A stretch of DNA of 24,441 nucleotides from Prevotellaceae bacterium (GTDB lineage: Bacteria; Bacteroidota; Bacteroidia; Bacteroidales; Bacteroidaceae): NCBI GenBank assembly GCA_003150315.1, contig QAML01000020.1, positions 1 through 24,441 of the forward strand, written 5' to 3'. The notes under the pieces are model-generated. The model was not told the origin of the DNA and made no database searches. It worked only from the letters and a program-made list of their open reading frames with translations. Positions 8,438-17,143 of the stretch are shown here, in pieces (the first letter of the stretch is position 1; the number at the start of each line of letters is the position of its first letter). The position numbers and the translations under genes are program-made.

Positions 8438-9781
8438 TTATTTTTCCTTTAGATACTTATCAATTTTGCATGCTGTTTCGCGTCCCGAAGCCATGGCTTT
8501 AACCACAAGCGTCGCTCCGTTTTTGGCATCTCCTGCAACAAATACGTTTTGGGGAAACTCGCGTTCTGGGTTACGTAGGAATCCCATGGCGAGAAGCACC
8601 ATATCAGTATTGAATATTTCTTTCTTTCCTGTGGGAATCATTTGGGGACGACTGCCATCTGTTGGTTTTGACCATTCTATTTCTTCGAGTTCTGCGCCTA
8701 CTACATGACCATCTTTACCAATGAAATTATTGGTGTTAATAAGCCAACGGCGTGTACATCCTTCTTCGTGCGAGGAAGTTGTCTTGAAAATTCTCGGCCA
8801 TTCTGGCCAAGGAGTTGCAGGATTGTATTCAACAGGAGGCTTGGGCATGATTTCTATTTGAGTAACGCTCTTGGCTCCCTGACGAATGCAAGTTCCTATG
8901 CAGTCTGAACCGGTATCACCGCCACCGATAACAAGAACGTTTTTGCCTTTTGCATTAACCAATTCGTCTGAAGAGAAACTGGCTCCTGCAAGAATACGGT
9001 TCTGCTGTGAAAGAAGTTCAAGCGCGAAATACACACCTTTTAATTCTCGTCCCGGAACTTTTAAGTCTCTCGGAGTAGGAGTACCTATACAGATGCAATA
9101 AGCATCGAAACCTTCGGGAAGACGCTCGGGATCAATCTCTGCGTTCATTACGAAATGGATTCCTTCGGCTTCGAGAATTTTCATTCGGCGGTCAATGACA
9201 GTTTTGTCAAGTTTGAAATTCGGAATGCCGTATCTCAAAAGTCCGCCGGCAGATTCGTTCTTATCGAAAAGTGTTACATCGTAACCTTTGTGATTAAGTC
9301 TGTTTGCACAAACTAATCCCGCAGGACCGGCACCGATTACGGCAACGCTTTTACCATTACGTTTTATTTCCTTCGGCTCTATATAGTTTTCTCGAAAAGC
9401 TGCCTCTATTATTGCAGCTTCGTTTTCTCGAACGGTAACAGGCTCGTGGCACGAAAGATTTAGCACGCAACTTTTCTCACAAAGTGCCGGACAAACTCTC
9501 CCTGTAAATTCAGGAAAATCGCATGTCTCTGACAAAATTTCATATGCGTCTCTCCATTTTCCTTTATATAATGCATCTTGCCATTCCGGCTGACGGTTAC
9601 CAAGTGGACAAGCCCAATGGCAAAAAGGAACTCCGCAAGCCATGCAACGTGATGCTTGTAAACGGCGGTCGTGCGTGTTTAGAGTTTGTTCAACTTGACT
9701 GAAGTCGTGTATTCTTTCGTGTATTGGACGATAACCGGCTTCTTTACGATGTATGGTTAAAAATGCTTTGGGATCTCCCAT
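8438..9781 (-). CDS. gltD: Glutamate synthase small subunit (NAD(P)H)
   Basis: GltD takes electrons from NAD(P)H through FAD and passes them to the large subunit for reductive transfer of the glutamine amide to 2-oxoglutarate. The 447-residue length is close to the usual 450-490. Cysteines C46, C49, C54, C58 and C97, C101, C105, C111 form the two 4Fe-4S motifs of the N-terminal domain. GAGPAG at 150-155 is the FAD fold, GGGDTG at 286-291 the NAD(P)H fold, and VFVAGDAKNGATLVV near the end closes the FAD site. It lies 44 bp after gltB and 33 bp before glnN, all in one direction, so co-transcription is likely. NADH versus NADPH preference cannot be read with confidence. Confidence 0.96.
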   Translation of the reverse strand: MGDPKAFLTIHRKEAGYRPIHERIHDFSQVEQTLNTHDRRLQASRCMACGVPFCHWACPLGNRQPEWQDALYKGKWRDAYEILSETCDFPEFTGRVCPALCEKSCVLNLSCHEPVTVRENEAAIIEAAFRENYIEPKEIKRNGKSVAVIGAGPAGLVCANRLNHKGYDVTLFDKNESAGGLLRYGIPNFKLDKTVIDRRMKILEAEGIHFVMNAEIDPERLPEGFDAYCICIGTPTPRDLKVPGRELKGVYFALELLSQQNRILAGASFSSDELVNAKGKNVLVIGGGDTGSDCIGTCIRQGAKSVTQIEIMPKPPVEYNPATPWPEWPRIFKTTSSHEEGCTRRWLINTNNFIGKDGHVVGAELEEIEWSKPTDGSRPQMIPTGKKEIFNTDMVLLAMGFLRNPEREFPQNVFVAGDAKNGATLVVKAMASGRETACKIDKYLKEK

Positions 9782-9825
9782 GATTTTTCTTTCTTTTTAT
9801 TGTCTGTTTTATGAACAGATAGTTG

Positions 9826-12800
9826 TTAAAATTCTGTTTGAACTGCTGCTACTTTTTCTTGTAGTTTCTTCATCTTTTCTTCTTGTAGAACCTTGATATA
9901 TTCTATAGGCACTACTTGAATGAATTGCTCTACATACTTATTCCAGTTATCAAGCATCTTGTGAGCAAGTTCGCTACGTGTATACATATAGTGTTTGCGG
10001 ACAAGATCTTTCAACTCTTTGTTTGAAACAGAGTCCTCTATAAGCGAGAGCTCAACAGAATCCATATTGCAAAAATAGTCAAAGTTTTCGTTGTAGTTCC
10101 ACACGTAAGCAATTCCGCCGCTCATTCCGGCTGCAAAATTCTTTCCGGTAGGACCTAATACAACAACTCTACCTCCTGTCATATATTCGCAGCAGTGGTC
10201 TCCCACACCTTCTACAACAGCCGTTGCTCCGGAATTTCTTACTGCGAAACGTTCTCCTGCGCGTCCTGCAATATAAACTTCTCCTGAAGTTGCTCCGTAA
10301 AGGAGAGTGTTACCTGCAATTGTATTTTTTGATGCTTCAAAAGTACTTCTCAAAGAAGGCATGACAGATATAACGCCTCCGCAAAGTCCTTTGCCTAGAT
10401 AATCGTTTGCTTCGCCTTCGAGAGTGAAATCAATGCCTTTTTCTAGGAATGCACCGAAACTTTGCCCTGCCGAACCACGGAATTTTACATTAATTGTATG
10501 GTCAGGCAAACCTTCGCCGCCCCATTTCTTTGCAACAGTTCCCGAAAGCATTGCTCCTACGGCACGGTCAGTGTTTTTAATAACACGGTCAAGCGACATT
10601 TCGCTCTTGTTGTCTATAGCGTCTTTTAGCTTGGCTATCAAATCTACATCGATAACATTGTCAATGTTGTGGATTTGTGGAATAACTTTATGTATTGCCG
10701 CTCCGTTTTCTTTAGACGGCATATAAAGGAGTTTGCAGAAGTCAAGAGAATTACCGTTGATACATTTTGTGTTTTTGCGTACAATTAAATCTGCACGACC
10801 GATAATTTCTTCCATTGAAGTGAAGCCCATTTCGGCAAGATATTCGCGAACTTCGGTTGCAAGGAATTTGAAATAGTTTACAATATATTCGCTTCTTCCG
10901 ATGAAACGTTTGCGAAGTTCTTCGTTTTGTGTTGTAACACCCATGGGACAAGTGTTTGTATGACATTTTCTCATCATTACACATCCCAAAACAATCAGAA
11001 CACTTGTAGCAAATCCAAATTCTTCTGCACCGAGAAGTGCCATGAGAATTACATCACGACCGGTTTTCAACTGACCATCCACTTGAAGTTTTACCTGACC
11101 TCTAAGACCGTTTTTTACGAGTGTTTGCTGTGTGTCGCTTAGTCCGAGCTCCGGTGAAATTCCTGCGTAGTAAATTGAAGAACCCGGTGAAGCTCCCGTT
11201 CCTCCATCAGCTCCTGAAATAGTAATCAAATCAGCTTTGGCTTTTGTAACGCCCGCAGCAATAGTTCCTACTCCAGACTCTGCAACGAGTTTCACGCTTA
11301 TCATTGCGCTTGGGTTTACGTTTTTGAGGTCAAATATCAATTGCGCAAGGTCTTCTATGGAGTAAATATCATGATGTGGCGGAGGGGAAATAAGAGAAAT
11401 TCCAGGAATTGAATGACGTACTCGTGCAATGATTTTATCTACTTTGTAACCCGGCAACTGTCCTCCTTCTCCCGGTTTTGCTCCTTGGGCAATTTTTATC
11501 TGTATTTCATCAGCGTTTACAAGGTATTCAGCAGTTACACCGAAGCGTCCAGAAGCTACTTGCTTAATAGCACTTCTTAAAGAAGTCCCATCTGCTTGCG
11601 GTTTGAAACGGTCGGAATCTTCACCGCCTTCTCCCGTGTTGCTGCGGCTATGGATCGAGTTCATTGCCAAAGCTATTGCTTCGTGAGCCTCTTTGCTTAG
11701 CGCACCGAAACTCATGGCTCCAGTTACGAAGCGTTTCATTATACTTTCGATAGGTTCCACTTTGTCTATCGAAATAGGATTGCGTTTGAAATCAAAGAAG
11801 TCGCGTATAAATATAGGAGCTTCCTTGTGGTCTGAAAGATTGGTAAACTCCTTGAACTTTTTATAGCTTCCGGTTCTTGTTGCAAGTTGAAGCGTACGAA
11901 TTGTATCGGGATTCCATGCGTGTTTGTTGCCACCTTTACGGAAACAATATTCTCCGGTGAAATCAAGTCTGCCGTCTTTGTTTTCAAAGCCATAGTCATG
12001 CATGATTTTATAATCACGAGCTATTTCTTCAAGACCAATACCGTCAATAGGCGAAGGCATTCCACCGAAGTATGTGTCGCTAAGTTGTTTGCCGAGACCG
12101 ATAGCTTCGAATATTTGTGCACCACGATACGAACGTATGGTGCTTATACCCATTTTGCTCATTATCTTAAGCAATCCCTTGCGAACCGCTTTTATATAAT
12201 TGCTCTCGGCTGTGTTGTAGTCAAGTTGGATTTCCTTGCGTTTCACAAGGTCGTCTATAATGGCGAATGCCATGTACGGGTTGAGTGCACTTGCTCCGAA
12301 TCCGAGCAGAAGGGCTGCGTGTTCTGTTTCACGTACTTCTCCGCTTTCCACAATGATTGCGGTTTGTACCCGCTTGCCTACAGAAATAAGATAATGATGA
12401 ACTGCCGAAACTGCAAGCAACGAAGGTATAGGAGCATGGCTTCCGTCAATGTCGCGGTCGGTAAGAACTATGTAGTTTACGCCGTTATCCACAGATTTTT
12501 CTGCTTCCAAGCATAAGTGCTCTATAGATTTTTTCAAACCTTCTGCACCTTCGTTCACGTCAAACAACATCTTGAGTTTTTCTGTTTTGAAACCTTTGTA
12601 GCGTATGTTGGTCAAGAGGTCAAGTTGAGTGTTTGTCAGAATAGGATAGGGCAGACGAACCATTTTGCAATGCTGCTCGTTAGGAACAAGTATGTTCATA
12701 CCCACTGCTCCGATGTATTCCGTAAGACTCATTACTAATTCCTCGCGAATCGGGTCAATGGAAGGGTTGGTTACCTGTGCGAATTGCTGACGGAAATAAT

Positions 12801-14364
12801 TGAAAAGTAATTGCGGTTTTTCCGACATAACTGCCAAAGGCTTGTCGTTACCCATTGACATAGTAGGTTCTTTGGCATCTTTTGCGTATGAAGCAATAAG
12901 CTTTTCAACATCTTCTTGCGTAAATCCGAACACACGTTCTTTTTCACGCAAATTTTCTACACTGCTTCCGATATGTCTTCCGCTTTTCAGCTTATCGAGT
13001 TCGATTCTGTTTTCATGAAGCCAGGTGCGATAGGGGAATTCGTCGGCGAGCTGCTTTTTCAGTTCCTCATCGTGTATAACTTTTCCTTCCTGTGTGTCAA
13101 CCAAAATCATCTTTCCCGGTTGCAGGCGTCCTTTTTCTTCTACGTCCTGAGGAGGTATGTCCAAAACTCCAACTTCTGAGGAAACAACCATCATACCTCC
13201 CTTGGTTATGACATATCTTGCAGGACGAAGTCCGTTACGATCAAGCATTCCGCCTGCGTATCTGCCATCACAGAAAAGCAATGCAGCAGGTCCGTCCCAC
13301 GGTTCCATTAATATTGAATGGTATTCATAGAATGCTTTCAAATCTTCACTGATAGGATTCTTTGCATTGAAAGATTCCGGAATAAGCATAGCCATTGCAT
13401 GAGGAAGTGAAAGACCTGAAGCCACAAGAAATTCGAGAACGTTGTCAAGCGATGCGCTGTCGCTCATGCCTTCCTGAACAATGGGTTTCAAATCTTTTAT
13501 GTCGCCGAGCGCTGGCGTGGACAATACGCTTTCGCGAGCTTTCATCCAGTTTCTGTTTCCGCGAATGGTGTTTATTTCTCCGTTATGACATAACATGCGG
13601 AACGGTTGTGCAAGTCCCCATGTCGGGAATGTGTTTGTACTGAAACGTGAGTGCACCAAAGCAAGTGCAGTGGTGAAGTAGGGGCTTTCCAAGTCGGGAT
13701 AGAATGTTCGCAACTGCGAAGATGTCAACATTCCTTTGTATATAAGCGTCTGAGTAGAAAGCGAAACGAAATAGAAATCTTTTTTGCCTTCAATCTTAGA
13801 TGCGCCTACTTTGTTCTCAATATGTTTGCGTACAACATATAATGTTCTTTCGGCAGTATCTATATCTGTGAAACCGGTAATAAATATCTGTTTTATCAAC
13901 GGTTTTGTAGCCATTGCATCGCGACCAAGTACATCGTTGTTCGTGGGAACATCGCGCACATGCGAGAGTTTCAACTTGTGAGCCTCGACTTCGTCGCTTA
14001 TAATCTTCATTATTTCTTCTATAGACTTTTCATTGTCAGGGAGAAATACCATACCAGTACCATAGCGTCCGCGTTCGGGAACTGCAATGCCCTGAAGAAG
14101 AATGAATTCGTGGGGAATCTGTACCATAATTCCGGCACCGTCGCCGGTTTTATTGTCTGCTCCTTCTGCACCACGATGTTGCAGGTGTTCGAGCACTTTC
14201 AGCGCGTTGTCGACAATAGCGTGAGATTTTTCGCCGTTGATGTTGACAACCATACCAATACCGCAAGCATCGTGCTCGTTAGCGGGATTGTATAGTCCGC
14301 ATTCATGTTGCATGTTTAGTTTTTTTTGCACATGCACCAACATTTCGTTTTCGGATTTACTCAT
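9826..14364 (-). CDS. gltB: Glutamate synthase large subunit
   Basis: GltB (1512 residues, a normal length) hydrolyses glutamine, channels the ammonia and forms glutamate from 2-oxoglutarate on FMN. The N-terminal glutaminase nucleophile is expected at C34 (EHDACGIGM), so a 33-residue propeptide would be removed by self-cleavage. LEHLQHRGAEGAD and HSRFSTNTFPTW belong to the same amidotransferase domain. The FMN barrel includes ISGADGGTGASP and GAKPGEGGQLPG. The 3Fe-4S ligands are C1128, C1134 and C1139 (CVMMRKCHTNTC). A GxxxG-rich beta-helix lies at the C-terminus (GGRVVVLGPTGKNFAAGMSGG). It is the first gene of the operon, preceded by a good promoter at 14396-14425. Several long open frames on the opposite strand are shadows of this gene. 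Confidence 0.98.
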   Translation of the reverse strand: MSKSENEMLVHVQKKLNMQHECGLYNPANEHDACGIGMVVNINGEKSHAIVDNALKVLEHLQHRGAEGADNKTGDGAGIMVQIPHEFILLQGIAVPERGRYGTGMVFLPDNEKSIEEIMKIISDEVEAHKLKLSHVRDVPTNNDVLGRDAMATKPLIKQIFITGFTDIDTAERTLYVVRKHIENKVGASKIEGKKDFYFVSLSTQTLIYKGMLTSSQLRTFYPDLESPYFTTALALVHSRFSTNTFPTWGLAQPFRMLCHNGEINTIRGNRNWMKARESVLSTPALGDIKDLKPIVQEGMSDSASLDNVLEFLVASGLSLPHAMAMLIPESFNAKNPISEDLKAFYEYHSILMEPWDGPAALLFCDGRYAGGMLDRNGLRPARYVITKGGMMVVSSEVGVLDIPPQDVEEKGRLQPGKMILVDTQEGKVIHDEELKKQLADEFPYRTWLHENRIELDKLKSGRHIGSSVENLREKERVFGFTQEDVEKLIASYAKDAKEPTMSMGNDKPLAVMSEKPQLLFNYFRQQFAQVTNPSIDPIREELVMSLTEYIGAVGMNILVPNEQHCKMVRLPYPILTNTQLDLLTNIRYKGFKTEKLKMLFDVNEGAEGLKKSIEHLCLEAEKSVDNGVNYIVLTDRDIDGSHAPIPSLLAVSAVHHYLISVGKRVQTAIIVESGEVRETEHAALLLGFGASALNPYMAFAIIDDLVKRKEIQLDYNTAESNYIKAVRKGLLKIMSKMGISTIRSYRGAQIFEAIGLGKQLSDTYFGGMPSPIDGIGLEEIARDYKIMHDYGFENKDGRLDFTGEYCFRKGGNKHAWNPDTIRTLQLATRTGSYKKFKEFTNLSDHKEAPIFIRDFFDFKRNPISIDKVEPIESIMKRFVTGAMSFGALSKEAHEAIALAMNSIHSRSNTGEGGEDSDRFKPQADGTSLRSAIKQVASGRFGVTAEYLVNADEIQIKIAQGAKPGEGGQLPGYKVDKIIARVRHSIPGISLISPPPHHDIYSIEDLAQLIFDLKNVNPSAMISVKLVAESGVGTIAAGVTKAKADLITISGADGGTGASPGSSIYYAGISPELGLSDTQQTLVKNGLRGQVKLQVDGQLKTGRDVILMALLGAEEFGFATSVLIVLGCVMMRKCHTNTCPMGVTTQNEELRKRFIGRSEYIVNYFKFLATEVREYLAEMGFTSMEEIIGRADLIVRKNTKCINGNSLDFCKLLYMPSKENGAAIHKVIPQIHNIDNVIDVDLIAKLKDAIDNKSEMSLDRVIKNTDRAVGAMLSGTVAKKWGGEGLPDHTINVKFRGSAGQSFGAFLEKGIDFTLEGEANDYLGKGLCGGVISVMPSLRSTFEASKNTIAGNTLLYGATSGEVYIAGRAGERFAVRNSGATAVVEGVGDHCCEYMTGGRVVVLGPTGKNFAAGMSGGIAYVWNYNENFDYFCNMDSVELSLIEDSVSNKELKDLVRKHYMYTRSELAHKMLDNWNKYVEQFIQVVPIEYIKVLQEEKMKKLQEKVAAVQTEF

Positions 14365-14395
14365 TACTTTAATATTTTCTTGTCGTTATCGAATG

Positions 14396-14425
14396 CAAAG
14401 ATACGGATTTGCTTGCAACTGCAAA
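14396..14425 (-). promoter_or_regulatory. Promoter of the gltB-gltD-glnN operon
   Basis: On the minus strand TTTG (14422-14425) and TATCTTTG (14396-14403) are separated by 18 bp, matching the Bacteroidota -33/-7 promoter. The predicted start is near 14390, a leader of about 26 nt. No sigma-54 motif or recognisable nitrogen-regulator site was seen. Confidence 0.85.
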
Positions 14426-14610
14426 AGAGATTTGGTGAAAAATTTTACAAAATGACGGAAAAATAAGAAATATCCGACAAATTGGTATTTATTCAAAAGA
14501 AAAGCGAGACAAATAATAATGTGATGCAAACCATGCCTTACATTTATAACATAAAGTATGTACATAAACTGTTTTGAAGCCCATGGAAATTTGTCGGGAT
14601 ATGATGCGCT

Positions 14611-14699
14611 AAGAAATATAAGGCACTTAATAAAAAATACAAGGCATATATTTTAAAATAAGTGCCTTGTATTTCAAAATATATGCCTTATGTTTTTTG
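14611..14699. repeat. Intergenic phased-box repeat, copy 3
   Basis: Boxes are at 14620-14625 (A, AAGGCA), 14641-14646 (B, AAGGCA), 14663-14668 (C, TGCCTT) and 14684-14689 (D, TGCCTT), with the same spacing as copy 2. B and D match over 20 bp with one mismatch (14641-14660 with 14670-14689). A and C share AAGGCACTTA exactly in inverted sense. Where copy 2 has AAGCCA in both B and D, this copy has AAGGCA in both. It lies between divergent promoters, where no terminator is needed. Confidence 0.9.
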
Positions 14700-14789
14700 A
14701 TGTTTATAATATTGTGATTAATAGTAATTTGCAAACTTCGAAAATGATACTGAAAAATAAAGGTAAATCTGTAGAGAATCGAGTAAGTT

Positions 14790-14817
14790 TTTGTTTGTTG
14801 CAAATGAATTATCTTTG
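14790..14817 (+). promoter_or_regulatory. yigZ promoter; transcript likely leaderless or nearly so
   Basis: TATCTTTG at 14810-14817 matches the -7 consensus. TTTG at 14790-14793 is a -33 candidate at a short 16-bp spacing. The ATG begins at 14823, only 5 bp after the -7 box, so the 5' leader would be 0-3 nt and no ribosome-binding site can be present. Confidence 0.65.
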
Positions 14818-14822
14818 CACTT

Positions 14823-15413
14823 ATGGAAAAAGATGAATTTCTTACAATATCTGCACCTTCTGAGGGCTTTTATTCGGAACTTCGCAGCAAGTTTCTGGCG
14901 TTTTCATATCATGTTGCGGACGAAAAAAGTGTGAAATGTGAAATATCGGAATTAAAACGCAAGTTCCATGATGCGCGTCATGTGGCTTACGCATATATTA
15001 TAGGGGTAGAAGGAAATGTTTGCAGGGCTAACGATGACGGCGAACCGTCGGGTACTGCAGGAAGACCGATACTTGGGCAGATTAAATCGGTAGGATTGAC
15101 CGATACTCTTGTTGCGGTAGTAAGATATTTTGGTGGTGTTAAGCTCGGAACAAGTCGTCTTGCAGAAGCTTACAAGTTGGCGGCAGCCGATGCTCTTGAA
15201 AAATCGGAAAAAAAGATGTGTTTTGTTGAAGAGGTGCTGACGCTGCGTTTCGGATATGAACGCATGACGGCTGTAATGAAAGCTGTAAAAGATGCCGGAG
15301 TAAAGATTGTGGAAAACGGATATGACGATAATTGCATACTGAAAGTAAGCATGAGAAAGTCTGTGGTGGAAAGTTTTTGCGAATGTCTTGACAGAACGAT
15401 AAAGGTGGAGTGA
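14823..15413 (+). CDS. yigZ: YigZ/IMPACT family protein (UPF0029)
   Basis: The 196-residue protein belongs to the conserved YigZ/IMPACT family. Eukaryotic members bind GCN1 and damp GCN2 signalling; bacterial roles are not settled, with links to translation or nucleotide binding proposed. The family signature DDGEPSGTAGRPIL lies at 71-84, followed by VAVVRYFGGVKLGTSRL. The C-terminal part (about 135-196) fits the small ferredoxin-like DUF1949 domain. It precedes the acetyltransferase gene by 3 bp and is very probably co-transcribed with it. The start is the first ATG and gives the normal family N-terminus. It sits directly against the promoter, which implies leaderless translation. Confidence 0.9.
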   Translation: MEKDEFLTISAPSEGFYSELRSKFLAFSYHVADEKSVKCEISELKRKFHDARHVAYAYIIGVEGNVCRANDDGEPSGTAGRPILGQIKSVGLTDTLVAVVRYFGGVKLGTSRLAEAYKLAAADALEKSEKKMCFVEEVLTLRFGYERMTAVMKAVKDAGVKIVENGYDDNCILKVSMRKSVVESFCECLDRTIKVE

Positions 15414-15416
15414 GAA

Positions 15417-15968
15417 ATGAAAGAAAATGATATTGTCATAAAACGCATATCAAGCGAAGAAGAACTTTGGTTTGCCGAAAGGTTGTATTTGTCAAGTTTC
15501 CCCGACGGCGAGAGAAGAGAAATTGCAGACTGGATAAGGTATACTTGGACAAAGCCGGAGTTTTTCAACAACATTATCGAGTATGGTGGAGAAAGAGTGG
15601 GCTTCATTTCGTATTGGGGGTTGGATGATTTCTTGTATGTGGAGCATTTTGCCATGGACTCACGCATTCGCGGCAAAGGATATGGTGGTATTGCTATAGA
15701 AACTCTTGTAAACGAAACGAGAAAAGTTGTTGTTTTGGAAGTTGAACTCCCGACTGATGAAATGTCAAAGCGTAGGGTTGGCTTTTATGAGCGTCATGGT
15801 TTCAAACTGTGTGAGAAAAAATATGTACAGCCCCCATATAAAGCCGGCGACTGTGAATTGGAAATGAAAATAATGTGGTGCAATGCGGAAGACATTTCCG
15901 ATAAATTCGACAGAATGGTTGCGTGTATATATAATAATGTATATAAAAAAGTATCGGGCAAACCGTAA
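15417..15968 (+). CDS. GNAT family N-acetyltransferase
   Basis: The 183-residue protein has the GNAT fold signature: a beta strand with FLYVEHFAMDSRIR, then the acetyl-CoA pyrophosphate loop RGKGYGG at 85-91, and later RRVGFYERHGFKL, the usual motif B. This family transfers acetyl from acetyl-CoA to small molecules or protein amines. The substrate cannot be told from sequence. It starts 3 bp after the yigZ stop and ends in a terminator whose left arm overlaps its last codons. The C-terminal 30 residues (CNAEDISDKFDRMV onward) lie beyond the core fold. Confidence 0.85.
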   Translation: MKENDIVIKRISSEEELWFAERLYLSSFPDGERREIADWIRYTWTKPEFFNNIIEYGGERVGFISYWGLDDFLYVEHFAMDSRIRGKGYGGIAIETLVNETRKVVVLEVELPTDEMSKRRVGFYERHGFKLCEKKYVQPPYKAGDCELEMKIMWCNAEDISDKFDRMVACIYNNVYKKVSGKP

Positions 15969-15990
15969 AAAGTTTGCCCGATAACGTTTG
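15952..15990 (+). terminator. Terminator after the GNAT gene, shared with lysA
   Basis: TATCGGGCAAAC (15952-15963) and GTTTGCCCGATA (15972-15983) form a perfect 12-bp stem with an 8-nt loop. The left arm includes the end of the GNAT coding sequence. AACGTTTGTTTT follows on the plus strand. It sits between convergent genes and could also end the lysA transcript. Confidence 0.85.
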
Positions 15991-15992
15991 TT

Positions 15993-17138
15993 TTAGAGCA
16001 GGTATCCTTTTATTAACGGACGGGCGTTATATGTAGAAGCCATAACTTCTCCATAAGCTCCCGCAGAATGTATAGAAAGAATATTACCTCGTTTTGTAGG
16101 AGACAACGGACGGTCTTTTGCAAAGACATCACTGCTTTCGCAAATAGGTCCGACAATGTCATATTTCTCTTTTGCTACATCTTGGTTAGATAGATTCTCT
16201 ATATCGTGATAAGCTCCATATAGTGCAGGGCGGACCAAGTCGGTAAATCCTGCATCAACAATTACGAATTGTTTGTGCGCTGTCTGTTTGGTGTAAAGCA
16301 CTTTCGTTATCAAATTGCCGCATTGTGCAACAACCGAACGACCGAGTTCGAAATGGATTTTTGTGTCTTTCGAAACTTTCAAACAGTTGCGAAAAGTGTT
16401 GAAATATCCATTGAAATCGGGTATGGGATTAGCTTTCGGATTGTCATAGTCAATGCCCAAACCTCCGCCAACATCAATCATCTCGCACTTTATACCATGT
16501 GATTCGAGTTTGTCGGTTAGTTTGTTAATAACCTTGCAAAGATTCTCGAAGCATGTATATTCTGTGATTTGTGAACCAATATGGAACTGCAAACCGCGAA
16601 ATTCAAGTCCTTTCATCTCATGAATGGCTTTAACTGTAGTCAAGACATCTTCGAGTGCAATACCAAACTTGTTTTCTTCTGTTCCGGTAGTGATTTTTTC
16701 GTGAGTGTGTGCGTCAACGTTGGGATTTACACGTATGGCAACGGGAGCAACAGTATTCATGCGCGACGCAATTTCGTTTATAACCTCTATTTCCTGTATG
16801 CTCTCAACGTTCAAACTGTATATGCCGTTTTTAATGGCAATTTCAATTTCTTCGTCTCTCTTTCCAACACCGGCAAAAACAATCTTAGCGGGATTGAAAC
16901 CGTTGTTCACGGCTTTTTCAATCTCTCCACCACTCACACAATCCGCTCCAAGGTTGTATGAGCTGATAAATTTAAGAACATCAGGATTATCATTAGCCTT
17001 AATGGCGTAGTGAATAATGAAATTTTTGTCTTTTTCCGTAGCTTGCGCTATGGCATCAAGCGTTCTTTTAAGAATGTCTTTTCTGTATAAATAATATGGC
17101 GTGCGGAAATCCGGCACGCCTTTTATTAGCTCTTGCAT
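15993..17138 (-). CDS. lysA: Diaminopimelate decarboxylase
   Basis: LysA removes CO2 from meso-diaminopimelate to give L-lysine, using PLP. The 381-residue protein is a fold-type III enzyme. The PLP lysine is K47 in HYAIKAN, HIGSQI and GGGLGIDY bind the cofactor phosphate, and PICESSDVFAKDR supplies the catalytic Cys at the partner-subunit active site. SAGAYGEVMASTYNARP closes the C-terminus. It is somewhat shorter than the usual 400-420 residues. It follows lysC by 5 bp and is the last gene of the seven-gene run. Related carboxynorspermidine decarboxylases are an alternative, but the CESSD motif and lysC neighbour favour LysA. Confidence 0.95.
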   Translation of the reverse strand: MQELIKGVPDFRTPYYLYRKDILKRTLDAIAQATEKDKNFIIHYAIKANDNPDVLKFISSYNLGADCVSGGEIEKAVNNGFNPAKIVFAGVGKRDEEIEIAIKNGIYSLNVESIQEIEVINEIASRMNTVAPVAIRVNPNVDAHTHEKITTGTEENKFGIALEDVLTTVKAIHEMKGLEFRGLQFHIGSQITEYTCFENLCKVINKLTDKLESHGIKCEMIDVGGGLGIDYDNPKANPIPDFNGYFNTFRNCLKVSKDTKIHFELGRSVVAQCGNLITKVLYTKQTAHKQFVIVDAGFTDLVRPALYGAYHDIENLSNQDVAKEKYDIVGPICESSDVFAKDRPLSPTKRGNILSIHSAGAYGEVMASTYNARPLIKGYLL

Positions 17139-17143
17139 CAGTT

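Larger units (their letters stand above)
14365..14822. other. Divergent gene-free region between gltB and yigZ
   Basis: It holds the gltB promoter, about 185 bp of AT-rich sequence including one arm of an imperfect long-range inverted repeat (14470-14483 with 14588-14602), repeat copy 3 and the yigZ promoter. No credible small gene was found. Confidence 0.7.

Noticed and set aside
11887..12516. 209-codon open frame on the plus strand inside gltB
   Set aside because: It lies wholly antisense to a well-conserved gene; its Cys/Phe/Tyr-rich composition is typical of a shadow frame.
14600..14710. Target-site duplication around the repeat elements
   Set aside because: Only a 4-base GATG on both sides of copy 3 was found and nothing convincing at copies 2 and 4, so transposition is not demonstrated.
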